The notes beneath the pieces are model-generated. The model saw nothing but the letters and a program-made list of their open reading frames with translations, did not search any database and was not told where the DNA came from. Of a stretch of 64,000 bases of DNA, positions 33,036 to 41,703 are shown piece by piece (the first letter of the stretch is position 1; every line of letters begins with the position of its first letter). A program made the translations under genes and the position numbers. Origin of the DNA: Pseudomonadota bacterium (GTDB lineage: Bacteria > Myxococcota_A > Polyangia > GCA-2747355); contig JADJDT010000015.1 of the NCBI GenBank assembly GCA_016702545.1, positions 62,001 to 126,000 on the forward strand, given 5' to 3'.

Positions 33036-36000
33036 CAGCGCTGCAGCTCAGCCATCGCCCGACGCACATCGTCGGCGAGCTCTTCGGGTGGATTGAGCTC
33101 GAGGTATTGCCGATACATGCGCAGCGCCTCGGTGCGACGTTCGAGGCTCTGGTAGAGCTTCCCCAGCGCGTAATAGACCTGCGGCATCCGCGGGCTGAGC
33201 CGCACGGCTCGCACCAGCGCGCCCACCGCCTCGGGCTGCCGGCGCAGCTCCTGCAGCGCCAGGCCGCGCCGAAACGGCGGCTCGGGACAAAGCGGGCAGG
33301 CCGTCTCGGCGCGCGTCAGGGCCTCCAGCGCCTGACGCAGATCACCCCCATCCTGCAGGGCCACCCCGAGCAGCACCTCGGTGGCCGCCTGTTCGGCCGG
33401 ATAGCGCACCTGGTCGGCCGCCAGTGCGATCGCTTGCCGCAACGCCAGCACCGCCGCATGCGGCCGCGCGGCGCTGAGCTCGAGGCGCCCTTGCGTCTCG
33501 TAGGTCTGCCAGGCGCGCGGGAAGCGCCGCAGCATGCTCTGCCAGGCCTGCCGGGCGCGATCGGGGCGATCGACCGCGAGGTAGGCCTGCACCAGCAAGG
33601 ACCAGGCGCTGCGATCGTGCGGCAGCGCCCGCACCGCCGCGAGCAAATGCCCGACGGCCCGACGCCCGTCGTCGGCCGCCAGCGCCAGGCGCCCCGTGGC
33701 TAGATCGCGCTGCCCCGCCACGCCTCGGTCGATCTTGAGCAGCTGCTGCTCGGCCGCCTCGAGCTCGTAGCCGGCCACGCGCACGCGCACGAGCAGGAGC
33801 TGGGCTTCGTCGTCGTGCGGCACCCGCTGCAGCAGGGCCTCGGTCGCCTTCCGTGCGGCGAGCAGATCGTGGCGACCCAGATCGAGCTCGGCCAACCGCT
33901 TGGTGGCGATCGTCGACCATGGATACGCGCCCACCAACCGCACCAGCTCATCGCGCGCAGCGGTCAAGGCGTGCTCGCCGAGCATCACCTGGACCAAGGC
34001 CAGCCGCGGCTCCAGCGCGTCGGCGTCGTGGCGCAGGGCCTGCTCGAGCGCGCGCCGCGCCTCGCCCAGTCGGCCCTCGGCCAACAGCAGCCCGCCGACG
34101 ACGGTCAACGCCTCGACCTGATCGGGCTGGCTCGCCGCCAGCTCGCGCGCCGCCGCCAGCGCATCCTCGCTCTCGCCGCGCGCCGCGGCCACGCGGGCGG
34201 CCAAGAGCTGCCCTGCCGGCGAGCTGGCGACCACCGGCCAGGACTGCAGCTCACGCGCCGCCTGCTCGACCCGACCCAGGCGGAACTCGACCTCGGCGCG
34301 CACGAGCGCCGCCTCGGCCAGCGTGCTCGCCCGCTGCGCCTGCTCCCAGGCCTCTTGCAGTCGCCCTTCGCGCAGCAGCACCGTGGCGCTCAGCAGCGCC
34401 GCGCGCGGGCGCCCGGGCATCAGCGCGGCGGCGGCGGCCGCGGCGGTCTCGGCCTCACCCACGCGGTCGACCGCCATCAGCGCCCACGCCAACTCCTCGA
34501 GGAACACCGGATCGGTCGCGGGAGCCAGGCTGCGCGCCTGCTGAAGATCGCGCCGCGCCTCGTCCGGGTCGCGCGCCACCCGGTGCAGGTTCCCGAGCAG
34601 CAAGAAGGCCCAGGCCTGCTGACCGCGCGCGGCCTCGGCCCGCAGTTCCCCGTGCAGCACCTGCTGCAGCTGCCGCCCCGCGTCCGCCAGGCGCTCGAGC
34701 TCCAACAGACAGCGAGCGCGACCGAGCGCGCTGGCGACGTGCACGCGGTTGAGCTGCAGCGCGCGCTGGTACTGCTGGAGCGCCAGGCTCGGCTCGGCGC
34801 GCCCACGCAGCGCCTCACCCAGCGCCGCCGCGAAGAGCACGGCTCGCGGTGCGCGCTGGGTCGCTTGCATCAGCCACTGCTGCGCGCGCTCGGGCTCGCC
34901 CCGCAGCAGTGCCAACCGACCCCGCAGGTAGAGCAGCAGGGCGCTCTCGGGGAACGAGCGCAGCGCGCGAGCAGCGAGCGCCTCGGCCTGATCGAGCTGG
35001 CCACCGACCAACCTGAGATACACGGCGGCAGCCGCCTCTTCGTCGTCCTCCCAGGCACCGTCCGCGATCGGCGCCGGCGCCGCGCCCCATCGATCACCGA
35101 ACTCGATCGGAATCGCCGCCACCAAGCGCGCGTGCAGGTGCTGCACGGCGGCCCCACCGCTCCCGGCCCCGCCCGTGGCGCCCAGGAGCTGGGCCGATGC
35201 GGTGTAGTCCGCGAGGTTGCCGCGCTCGACGCGCAGGCGCGCGGCCTCCAAGCGGAGGGCGCTGAGCTGCCGCAGCCGGTAGCCGCGCACGAGGAAGCCG
35301 ACCAGCAGCGCGAGGGTGACCACGGCGATGCAGCCGATCAGCACCAGCGCCCAGCGCTGCGCCGAACGGTCGCCCGCGATCAGCGTCCACCAGCCGGTCC
35401 GCGGCCGGCGCCCGAAGGCCGCCGACGGCGCCCGGAAGCGCCGACGGGGCACGCTCCGCCCCAGCGACGAGGGCGCCTGGGATCCCCCGGCCGAGGCCTC
35501 CGCCGAGCGACTGCCCCAGGAGCGTGCGCTGGGGCGTGAGTCGTCCTGCGAGCGAGGCCCCGCCGATTCGTCGCGCGCAGCCACGCTAGCCGCGCTGGAG
35601 CTTCCAGCGCGCTGCGCGCTGCGCGCGCCGGAGGGGCCCTCCGCGCGCGCCAGGAGCTGGCTGCGCTCGAGGGCCTCGGTAGGCTGTGGAGCCGCGTTCG
35701 CGAGCGGGTCCCAGGTCGCCACCGCGCCTCGGGCACCCACCGCACCCCCCGCCGAGAGGGCACTGGTGTGCGACTGCGGCCCGGCTTGGTCGGCTTCCTC
35801 CAGCGGTGCCGTCCAGGCGGCCGGCGCCGGCAGCACGAGCGAGATCTCCGCCTCCTGGAGCGCGACGGGGGCGCTCGTCGTCAACCCGGTCGCCCTCCTT
35901 TCCGGCGGCGCCCGCTGCTCGACGGGCACCCCCACCGGCTCCGCTGGCCGCGCCACGGCCGGCTCGGGCGTGTCCGGCAGCAGCGGATCAGCGAGCGCGA

Positions 36001-37207
36001 TCTCGACCGCCGAATCCGTCAGCTCGATCGGCTCCAGGTCGCGCGGCCACTCCGACACGCCCTTCCGCGGCGCCGGCGAGACGACCGCTCGAGGCGCCAG
36101 CAGGTGCGAAACGGTCTCGATCTCTTGGGCCGTGAGCTCGGCCGGTGCACCGGTGGCCGACGCGAACGCGCGCAGCACCGGCTCCACCGCCACCGACTCG
36201 ACCGCCGCCGACTCGACCGCCACCGACTCCACCGCCGCCGACTCCACCGCCACCGACTCCACCGCCACCGACTCCACCGCCGCCGACTCCACCGCCGCCG
36301 ACTCCACCGCGCGCCGATCGTCGGCGCGCCCACCCGCACGGTGCGCCAGAGGGGGTCGCAGCGGGCCGCGCATCGTCTGCTGGAACGCCAGGTCGTGCGC
36401 CGCCGCCCGCCGCGCCGCATCGGGAACGACGGCGGTGGGCACCGCGTCGAGCGCACCACGCAGGGCGACGGCGTCAGCGCCGTCCACGGGCGCCCCACCG
36501 GCGGTCGGCGCCACCAACTCGCGCGTCGGCACCTCGTGCAGGCCGCTGACCGGGCGGTAGGCGCCGCGCCGATACAGGCCCGTCAGTTGCTCGTTGGAGG
36601 TGACCTCTTGCGTCGCGATCTCGAGCGTAGCGACGGGCAGCGCCGCCACCGCCTGTAGGCGCAGCGCCCTGAGCAACTGATCGAGTTCCTCGCAGGGCGC
36701 GGACACCGGCTGGCGCCACCCCACCTCGGCTGTCGGCGCGGCCCCCGACGCGACCGGGGCCGCGGCGTCGTCGAAGCTCGCGTCAGCGCCGTCCGGCTCG
36801 TTCGTCACCCGCGCCCCAGCGCCGCGCCGCGCGCCGCGCGCCGCTGCGCGCTGGACGGCCAACTGCTGGAGCAGGTGCTCCAGCGGCTGCACCGCCGCGC
36901 CGAGAGCGCGGGCGCGCAGCAGGGCCTGCTCGGCCCGCGCCACCGACCCCAAGAGCAGCAGAGCCTCGGCGCGCAGCAGCTCGGCGAGCGGATGGTCGGC
37001 CTCGAAGGCCTGCACCGCATCGACCTGCGCTAGCGCCTCGTCGTACTGCCCCGCGGCCAGCAGCGCCAGCGCCAGCAGCAGGCGCCCCTCGACGCACTGA
37101 GGATCACCGAGCAGACCGTGGCGACAGCAGCGGATCGCCTGGGCCGCGCGCCGCAGCCCCAGCAGACGCCCGGCCTCCACGATGAAGCCCGGCGCGCTCC
37201 CACTCAT
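33035..37207 (-). CDS. Giant TPR membrane protein
   Basis: 1390 residues. Residues 1-140 hold N-terminal TPR-like helices, about 150-600 are low-complexity Ala/Pro/Ser/Glu with a run of nine pentapeptides of the form AVES(A/V), and one TM helix lies at about 622-642 (ALVLIGCIAVVTLALLVGFLV). The remaining 740 residues are about 20 tetratricopeptide repeats (for example ALVRAEVEFRLGRVEQAARE, AWSLLVQAYLAVDRPDRARQ) with predicted location outside the cytosol or on the far side of the membrane. No enzyme domain. The start overlaps the stop of the lipoprotein gene upstream (ATGA). Probably an assembly scaffold; function unknown. The stop abuts the arm of element B. Confidence 0.82.
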   Translation of the reverse strand: MSGSAPGFIVEAGRLLGLRRAAQAIRCCRHGLLGDPQCVEGRLLLALALLAAGQYDEALAQVDAVQAFEADHPLAELLRAEALLLLGSVARAEQALLRARALGAAVQPLEHLLQQLAVQRAAARGARRGAGARVTNEPDGADASFDDAAAPVASGAAPTAEVGWRQPVSAPCEELDQLLRALRLQAVAALPVATLEIATQEVTSNEQLTGLYRRGAYRPVSGLHEVPTRELVAPTAGGAPVDGADAVALRGALDAVPTAVVPDAARRAAAHDLAFQQTMRGPLRPPLAHRAGGRADDRRAVESAAVESAAVESVAVESVAVESAAVESVAVESAAVESVAVEPVLRAFASATGAPAELTAQEIETVSHLLAPRAVVSPAPRKGVSEWPRDLEPIELTDSAVEIALADPLLPDTPEPAVARPAEPVGVPVEQRAPPERRATGLTTSAPVALQEAEISLVLPAPAAWTAPLEEADQAGPQSHTSALSAGGAVGARGAVATWDPLANAAPQPTEALERSQLLARAEGPSGARSAQRAGSSSAASVAARDESAGPRSQDDSRPSARSWGSRSAEASAGGSQAPSSLGRSVPRRRFRAPSAAFGRRPRTGWWTLIAGDRSAQRWALVLIGCIAVVTLALLVGFLVRGYRLRQLSALRLEAARLRVERGNLADYTASAQLLGATGGAGSGGAAVQHLHARLVAAIPIEFGDRWGAAPAPIADGAWEDDEEAAAAVYLRLVGGQLDQAEALAARALRSFPESALLLYLRGRLALLRGEPERAQQWLMQATQRAPRAVLFAAALGEALRGRAEPSLALQQYQRALQLNRVHVASALGRARCLLELERLADAGRQLQQVLHGELRAEAARGQQAWAFLLLGNLHRVARDPDEARRDLQQARSLAPATDPVFLEELAWALMAVDRVGEAETAAAAAAALMPGRPRAALLSATVLLREGRLQEAWEQAQRASTLAEAALVRAEVEFRLGRVEQAARELQSWPVVASSPAGQLLAARVAAARGESEDALAAARELAASQPDQVEALTVVGGLLLAEGRLGEARRALEQALRHDADALEPRLALVQVMLGEHALTAARDELVRLVGAYPWSTIATKRLAELDLGRHDLLAARKATEALLQRVPHDDEAQLLLVRVRVAGYELEAAEQQLLKIDRGVAGQRDLATGRLALAADDGRRAVGHLLAAVRALPHDRSAWSLLVQAYLAVDRPDRARQAWQSMLRRFPRAWQTYETQGRLELSAARPHAAVLALRQAIALAADQVRYPAEQAATEVLLGVALQDGGDLRQALEALTRAETACPLCPEPPFRRGLALQELRRQPEAVGALVRAVRLSPRMPQVYYALGKLYQSLERRTEALRMYRQYLELNPPEELADDVRRAMAELQR
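36178..36310. repeat. 15-base coding repeat (nine AVES-type pentapeptides)
   Basis: On the plus strand the unit is close to CCGACTCCACCGCCR, repeated about nine times; in the TPR gene it reads AVESA or AVESV. Differences sit mainly at one position that switches Ala and Val. Such arrays often change in copy number by slippage. Confidence 0.85.
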
Positions 37208-37653
37208 GGCAGGGCCAGCACCGGCAACGGAACCCCACCGATCACGCGCTGCTCGACCAGCTGCCAGCCGTCGGCGCCATCGACCCAGCGCTGGGCGACC
37301 AGCGTCGCGCCCAGCGAGCCGCTGCGCAGTGCGTACCACTCGACCTGCACCAGGGCGCGCGCCGTCCCCGCGCCGAGCACCTCCACGCGGGTCAGAGTCA
37401 CCTCGACGATGCGCAGCTCGCGCCAGGCCGCACCCCGCGCCAACAAGCGCTGGCGCGGCCTTTCACCGAGATAGGAGGCCAGCCCGCCGAGGTCGCCCCA
37501 GCGCAGCGCGTGCTGATAGGCCTCGACGGCGTCCTCGAGCAAGGCGCGCCGATCGCCCGCACAGGCGGCCAGCAGCGCGGCCAGCAACGCGCCGCAGCGG
37601 ACGACCCCCAAGGGCCCCCTGCGCGACCCGACACGCCGCTCAGCGCCCCCCAT
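37204..37653 (-). CDS. Small lipoprotein of unknown function
   Basis: 149 residues with an Arg-rich start and signal peptide GALLAALLAAC, giving a lipidated Cys near residue 31. The mature part is an alpha+beta fold with LEDAVEAYQHALRWGDLGGLASYL and WYALRSGSLGATLVAQRWVDGADGWQLVEQ, which resembles NTF2-like lipoproteins (DUF4878-like). Its stop overlaps the giant TPR start (ATGA) and its first codons overlap the flippase end by 14 bases, so flippase, lipoprotein and TPR gene form one transcription unit. Function unknown. Confidence 0.7.
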   Translation of the reverse strand: MGGAERRVGSRRGPLGVVRCGALLAALLAACAGDRRALLEDAVEAYQHALRWGDLGGLASYLGERPRQRLLARGAAWRELRIVEVTLTRVEVLGAGTARALVQVEWYALRSGSLGATLVAQRWVDGADGWQLVEQRVIGGVPLPVLALP

Positions 37654-39196
37654 CGCCCTTCCTCGCGTTCCCCGCCGTCATGGGCGGTGGCCCTTGCGGC
37701 CTCCCTCCACGCAGCAGCTGAACGTCTTGCCGACCGAGCTCCCCGAGCACGACGAGCGCCACACCGTAGGTCAACAGCACCAACCCGCATTCGATCAGGG
37801 TCAAGAACCGCGACCGCTCGGGCAACCACGCGCCGACGACGGCCGCCAGTCCCCAGGCCACGACCACGCGCCACACGGTGCCCCAGGGCAGCGCGGCACC
37901 AAGCGTGCGCCGGAGCAGCAGCGTCGCGATCCCGAGGCCCGCCAACATCGCCAGCGCCGTGGCCGCCGCCGCCACCTCCAAGGCCGTGCTCGGCGAGGCC
38001 GACCGCGGCACTGCGAACGCGTTCGCGGCCACCAGCAGCAGCAGGGTGGCCAGCGTCGTGACGATTACGGCACGCGTGTGCCCCGCGCCGTTCAGAATCG
38101 TGTTGCTGACCGTCAAGAGCGAAAAGCACACCATCCCCGCCGCCAACCACCGCAGCGCCGGCCCGCCGGCGCGATAGATCGCAGGGTAGAGCACCGTGAT
38201 CACCGCCTCCGGGTTGGCCATCAAGACCGCCGCCAGGCCGGCGACGAAGATCAGCGACAAGCGCAGCGTGCGGTGGATATAGAGGCGAGTGGCGGCATGG
38301 TCGGCGGCGAAGGTCGAGCGCGAGACCAAGGGGAAGACGACGAAGGTCACCGCGAGGATCAGCTGGTAGGGGATGAAGGCCAACGACTGCGCCGTGCCGT
38401 AGTACCCCGCGGCCGCCGAGGCGGCGGCCATCGCGGCCGCGGTGTCGAGCGTGCGCGCGGCGAGAGCGGTGGCGAAGCGCTTCAGCAGCAGCAGGTCGGC
38501 GCGCATCACCAGGTTCAGCGCCAAAGTCGACGCGAAGAGCTCGAGCATCAGCCGCCACAGCCGACCGCTCGCTAGCGCCTCGCCGTCTCGCACCGGCCAG
38601 CCAACACGCCACAGCGCCGCGACCAGGATCAGGGCTGCCGCTCCCACGAACCCGCCCACCGCCCCCGCTACGCCCCACCCTACCCCGGCTCCGCCGATGA
38701 TCAACAGCGCCCGCAGGGTGGCGAAGCTCGCGTCGAAGGCGGCCTGCTCGCGGAAGCGGCGCAGGCCGTTGAGGGAGCCGATGAAGACCGCGTAGAAGGC
38801 GTAGCAGACGATGATCCCCGCCGCGAGCGCGTACCAGCGCGCGAGGCGAGGATCCCGTTCCCAGGCGGCAATCCACGGCGCCGCCGCCGCGAAGAGCGCC
38901 GCTGCTCCGCCGCCCAGCACCACCTGCACGCGTAGCGCCGCGCGCTGGACCGCAGCGGCGCTCACGTCGCCCTGCGCCGTGAACTTGCTGACGCCCTGGA
39001 TCGTCGCGGTGACGATCACGTTGTTGACCACGGAGACCAGTCCGATCACCAGCAGATACTCGCCCCAGGCCACCGGCGAGCCCAGCAGCCGCGGCAGCGC
39101 GAAGTAGATCGCGTAGCCCGCGATGATGAAGTAGATTTTGGCCAGGCCGATGTAGACCACACCGCGACCGGCGCTGACGGCTGAAGCATCGCTCAT
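37640..39196 (-). CDS. Polysaccharide flippase (Wzx/MATE-like, MOP superfamily)
   Basis: 518 residues with 12-14 TM helices. The N-terminus GVVYIGLAKIYFIIAGYAIYFALPRLLG and the repeated pattern (VIVTATIQGVSKFTAQGDVS, GLRRFREQAAFDASFATLRAL) are typical of O-antigen/polysaccharide export flippases, which move lipid-linked oligosaccharides across the inner membrane. AGGAA lies 8 bases before the ATG. No glycosyltransferase cluster is directly adjacent, but the DUF2723 and TMTC-like genes in the window could act on lipid-linked sugars. The Lys/Arg-rich tail is unusual but short. Confidence 0.85.
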   Translation of the reverse strand: MSDASAVSAGRGVVYIGLAKIYFIIAGYAIYFALPRLLGSPVAWGEYLLVIGLVSVVNNVIVTATIQGVSKFTAQGDVSAAAVQRAALRVQVVLGGGAAALFAAAAPWIAAWERDPRLARWYALAAGIIVCYAFYAVFIGSLNGLRRFREQAAFDASFATLRALLIIGGAGVGWGVAGAVGGFVGAAALILVAALWRVGWPVRDGEALASGRLWRLMLELFASTLALNLVMRADLLLLKRFATALAARTLDTAAAMAAASAAAGYYGTAQSLAFIPYQLILAVTFVVFPLVSRSTFAADHAATRLYIHRTLRLSLIFVAGLAAVLMANPEAVITVLYPAIYRAGGPALRWLAAGMVCFSLLTVSNTILNGAGHTRAVIVTTLATLLLLVAANAFAVPRSASPSTALEVAAAATALAMLAGLGIATLLLRRTLGAALPWGTVWRVVVAWGLAAVVGAWLPERSRFLTLIECGLVLLTYGVALVVLGELGRQDVQLLRGGRPQGPPPMTAGNARKGDGGR

Positions 39197-39225
39197 GGCT
39201 TGGTTCCTGTGGGCGAATGCATCTA

Positions 39226-39386
39226 AGTACAGCGTACCGGAAGGAAGTGACCACCTCGCTCGTTCTGGACGCCGATGGGCAGCGTTGCGCCTCCTGGAAA
39301 TACCACGAGTATTTCGGCGTCGGCGCGCCTTGCCATCGGCGCCCAGCCCTTCGCGGGCTGATCACTTTCTTTCGGTACGCTGTACT
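39226..39386. repeat. Intergenic palindromic element F
   Basis: 161 bases in the divergent gap between the flippase and START-like genes. Outer arms 39226-39250 and 39362-39386 match at 23 of 25 positions (AGTACAGCGTACCGGAAGGA at the outer end). Inside are GCCGATGGGC and its partner GCCATCGGC, the central hairpin GAAATAC-CACGA-GTATTTC (39297-39315), CCTTGCC and GTTGCGCC. Read on the minus strand the order is GGCAAGGCGCG, hairpin, GGCGCAACGCTG, the same plan as elements A and E. It may displace or contain the promoters of both genes. Confidence 0.8.
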
Positions 39387-39468
39387 AAGCTGCCGGCGCT
39401 GGCCGCGTCAATCGCGCCGCGCGGGCGCCCCAGCGCGCGCCCCGGGCGGCTCCACGGGAGCCTCGTTC

Positions 39469-39999
39469 ATGGACCTCCACCTCGAGCACACCTTCGCGGC
39501 TGCACCCCAGCGCTTCTGGTCGGTCGTCCTGCTCGACCCGGAGTACCAGGACGCGCTCTACCGGCAGCTGCGGTTGCACATCGAGCATTGCGTGATTGAG
39601 CACGAGGGCAGCGGCGACGAGCTGCGCGTGCGCCGCGAGCTCCACCTCACGCCGGACCGAGAGCTGCCCGCGGCCCTGCGCAAGCTGGTGCGAGGCACCG
39701 CCCTGGTCAAGGAGCGCGCGCTCTTCGATGCCCGTGCCGGAAAGATGACGATCGAGATCGAGCTGCCTGTGATTGGCGCCTGGGTCGATTTCCACGGCGT
39801 CTACACCTGGCGCGAGCAGGGTCCGGCGCAGCTGCAGCGCAACTGGGAGGCGCACTGCCACGCCCGCCTGCCCCTGATCGGCCGCCAGATCGAGACCTAC
39901 CTGCTCGCCGAGATGGCCAGCAGCTTCGAGCAGGCCTATCGCTTCACCTGCGACTGGCTCGCGCGGCCGCCCAGCGCTGCCAGCGCCGTGCCCGCGTGA
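39469..39999 (+). CDS. START/SRPBCC-like protein (DUF2505)
   Basis: 176 residues starting MDLHLEHTFAAAPQRFWSVV, with GGGAG 8 bases upstream. The pattern (LLDPEYQDALYRQLRLHIEHCVIEH..., VRRELHLTPDRELPAALRKL, WREQGPAQLQRNWEAHCHARLPLIG) fits the DUF2505 branch of the SRPBCC superfamily, a hydrophobic-ligand-binding fold. The ligand is unknown. Its TGA overlaps the GTG start of the next gene (GTGA), so the two are co-translated. Confidence 0.78.
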   Translation: MDLHLEHTFAAAPQRFWSVVLLDPEYQDALYRQLRLHIEHCVIEHEGSGDELRVRRELHLTPDRELPAALRKLVRGTALVKERALFDARAGKMTIEIELPVIGAWVDFHGVYTWREQGPAQLQRNWEAHCHARLPLIGRQIETYLLAEMASSFEQAYRFTCDWLARPPSAASAVPA

Positions 40000-41543
40000 G
40001 GCCGCCAGCCGCGCTGCGCCCCGCGCTCGCCCCCGCTACGCTGGTCGCGATCTTCTTCGGCCTCTACTGGCTGACGCTCTGCCCGACGGTCTTCTGGTAC
40101 GACAGCGCGGAGTACGCCGCGACGGCGCGCACGCTCGGCATCGCCCACCCGCCAGGCTACCCGCTCTACACGCTGATCGGTCGGCTCTTCACCCTGCTGC
40201 CGCTGACCCCCGCCTATGCGGTCAATTTGATGAGCGCAGTCTTCGGCGCGCTGGCCGTGGGCCTGGCGTACGCCGTGACCCGCGCCCTCGGCGCGCGCCC
40301 GCTGGCCGCGGCCATCGGCGGGGCGACGCTGGGCGCTGGCTCGCTCTTCTGGTTCCAGGCGGTGATCGCCGAGGTCTACACGCCGGGGATCAGCGCGCTC
40401 TTGCTCGTGCTCTGGTTGCTCTTGCGCGGAGATGTGCGCGATCGCGACCGCTGGCTGGTCGCAGCCGCGCTCCTCGCCGGGCTGGCGCTCGGCCTGCACC
40501 TCTTCATCGCCACCTGTGGGCTCGGCTTCGCCCTGCTCGTCTGGGGCGCCGGTCTGCCGATCGCCCAGCCACGCGATCTCCGCCTACTATGGCTGCGCCG
40601 CGGCAGCGCGCGGCGGCTGGCCCGGGCCCTGCTCTGCCTGCTCGCCACCGCCCTCGGCAGCACGATCTTCCTCTACCTGCGCTGGCGCGCGGCGATGCAG
40701 CCGTTGATCAACTTCGAAGATCCGTCGTCGTCGTGGGAGCGCTTCTGGTGGTTCGTCACGGGCGGCAACTACAAGCACTGGTTCCTCGAGCACTACGCCC
40801 TCGGCCAGCGGGCGCTGCGCGTGCTCGCGGTGTTCTACGATCAGCTCCTCGTCGTGGGCACGCTGCTGGCGCTGGTCGGGCTGATCGCCCTCTGGCGCGG
40901 GCGCGCCCTGATCGGCCTGGCGCTGACGCTGATGATCGCCGGCAACGTCTATTTCTTCTTCGACTACCGGGTGCACGACGTCGAGGTGTTCTTCCTGCCC
41001 GCGATCGCCGTGCTCTGCTGTCTGGTCGGCGTCGGGGTCGAGAGCGCGCTGGCAGCGCTCGAGCGCCTGACGGAGGGCTCGCCCCGGGCTCGCGTGGTGC
41101 GCCGTGGGGCGGCGCTGGTGCTCGCGCTCTTCCCCGCGTCGGTGGCGGCCGCCAGCTACGGCAAGGTCGATTTGCACGACTACACGGCGGCGCGCGACTA
41201 CGGGGAGCGCATGGCGCGCGAGCTGCCGCCCGGCGCGGTGATCGTCAACTACACCACGCCTCCCGAGTGGAAGAACGACGCCGTGTTCGCGCTCTACTAC
41301 CAGCGCGTCCTCGGCCGCCGCCCGGACATCGCCGTGCGCACGCGGATGGAGCGCCGCGACGTAATCGAGCTGCTGGCGCGCGGCACCCCGGTCTTTCTCT
41401 ACTATCCGGTACCGCGCCTCGTGCGCGAGTTCGAGGTCGAGCGCGCCGGGCCCGCCTATCGCGTCGTCCGCCTGCGCGATCGACCCCTCGTGCCACCGCC
41501 CGGCATGGCCCCACCGGTCGACCCCCAGGCAGACGACGACTGA
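39996..41543 (+). CDS. DUF2723 membrane protein, probable glycosyltransferase
   Basis: 515 residues, about ten TM helices. The N-terminal signature YDSAEYAATARTLGIAHPPG followed by YPLYTLIGRLFTLLP is that of DUF2723, whose eukaryotic relative TMEM260 is an O-mannosyltransferase of the GT-C kind; Asp and Glu of DSAE match the acidic motif in the first external loop. ALVAGLIALW-type helices and a soluble C-terminus (AALYYQRVLGRRPDIAVRTR, FLYYPVPRLVREFEV) complete it. Likely transfers a sugar from a polyprenyl phosphate donor to an envelope acceptor (inferred). It ends 13 bases before element C. Confidence 0.78.
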   Translation: MRPPAALRPALAPATLVAIFFGLYWLTLCPTVFWYDSAEYAATARTLGIAHPPGYPLYTLIGRLFTLLPLTPAYAVNLMSAVFGALAVGLAYAVTRALGARPLAAAIGGATLGAGSLFWFQAVIAEVYTPGISALLLVLWLLLRGDVRDRDRWLVAAALLAGLALGLHLFIATCGLGFALLVWGAGLPIAQPRDLRLLWLRRGSARRLARALLCLLATALGSTIFLYLRWRAAMQPLINFEDPSSSWERFWWFVTGGNYKHWFLEHYALGQRALRVLAVFYDQLLVVGTLLALVGLIALWRGRALIGLALTLMIAGNVYFFFDYRVHDVEVFFLPAIAVLCCLVGVGVESALAALERLTEGSPRARVVRRGAALVLALFPASVAAASYGKVDLHDYTAARDYGERMARELPPGAVIVNYTTPPEWKNDAVFALYYQRVLGRRPDIAVRTRMERRDVIELLARGTPVFLYYPVPRLVREFEVERAGPAYRVVRLRDRPLVPPPGMAPPVDPQADDD

Positions 41544-41556
41544 GCCCTTCGGTGCG

Positions 41557-41703
41557 CTAGATGTGCTCGGCCGAAGTTGTGAGCCGTTCGAGCGCAAGGC
41601 GCGGCGAGCACCGGAGCGGAGCGTACGGGCTGGTACGTGAGCACCGGAGCGCAGCCGTAACGCAGCGATCGGGCGGATCACGACTTCCGCCGAGCACATC
41701 TAG
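41557..41703. repeat. Intergenic palindromic element C
   Basis: 147 bases between two convergent genes. Arms 41557-41580 and 41680-41703 match at 22 of 24 positions (CTAGATGTGCTCGGCCGAAG from the outer left end). The interior is nearly identical to that of element A (GCGCAAGGCGCGGCGAGCAC, CGTACGGGCTGGTACG at 41622-41637, GAGCACCGGAGCGCAGC, CGTAACGCAGCGATCGGG) although the arms share only CTAG. The TAG stop of dusA (complement of 41700-41702) is within the right arm. Confidence 0.88.
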
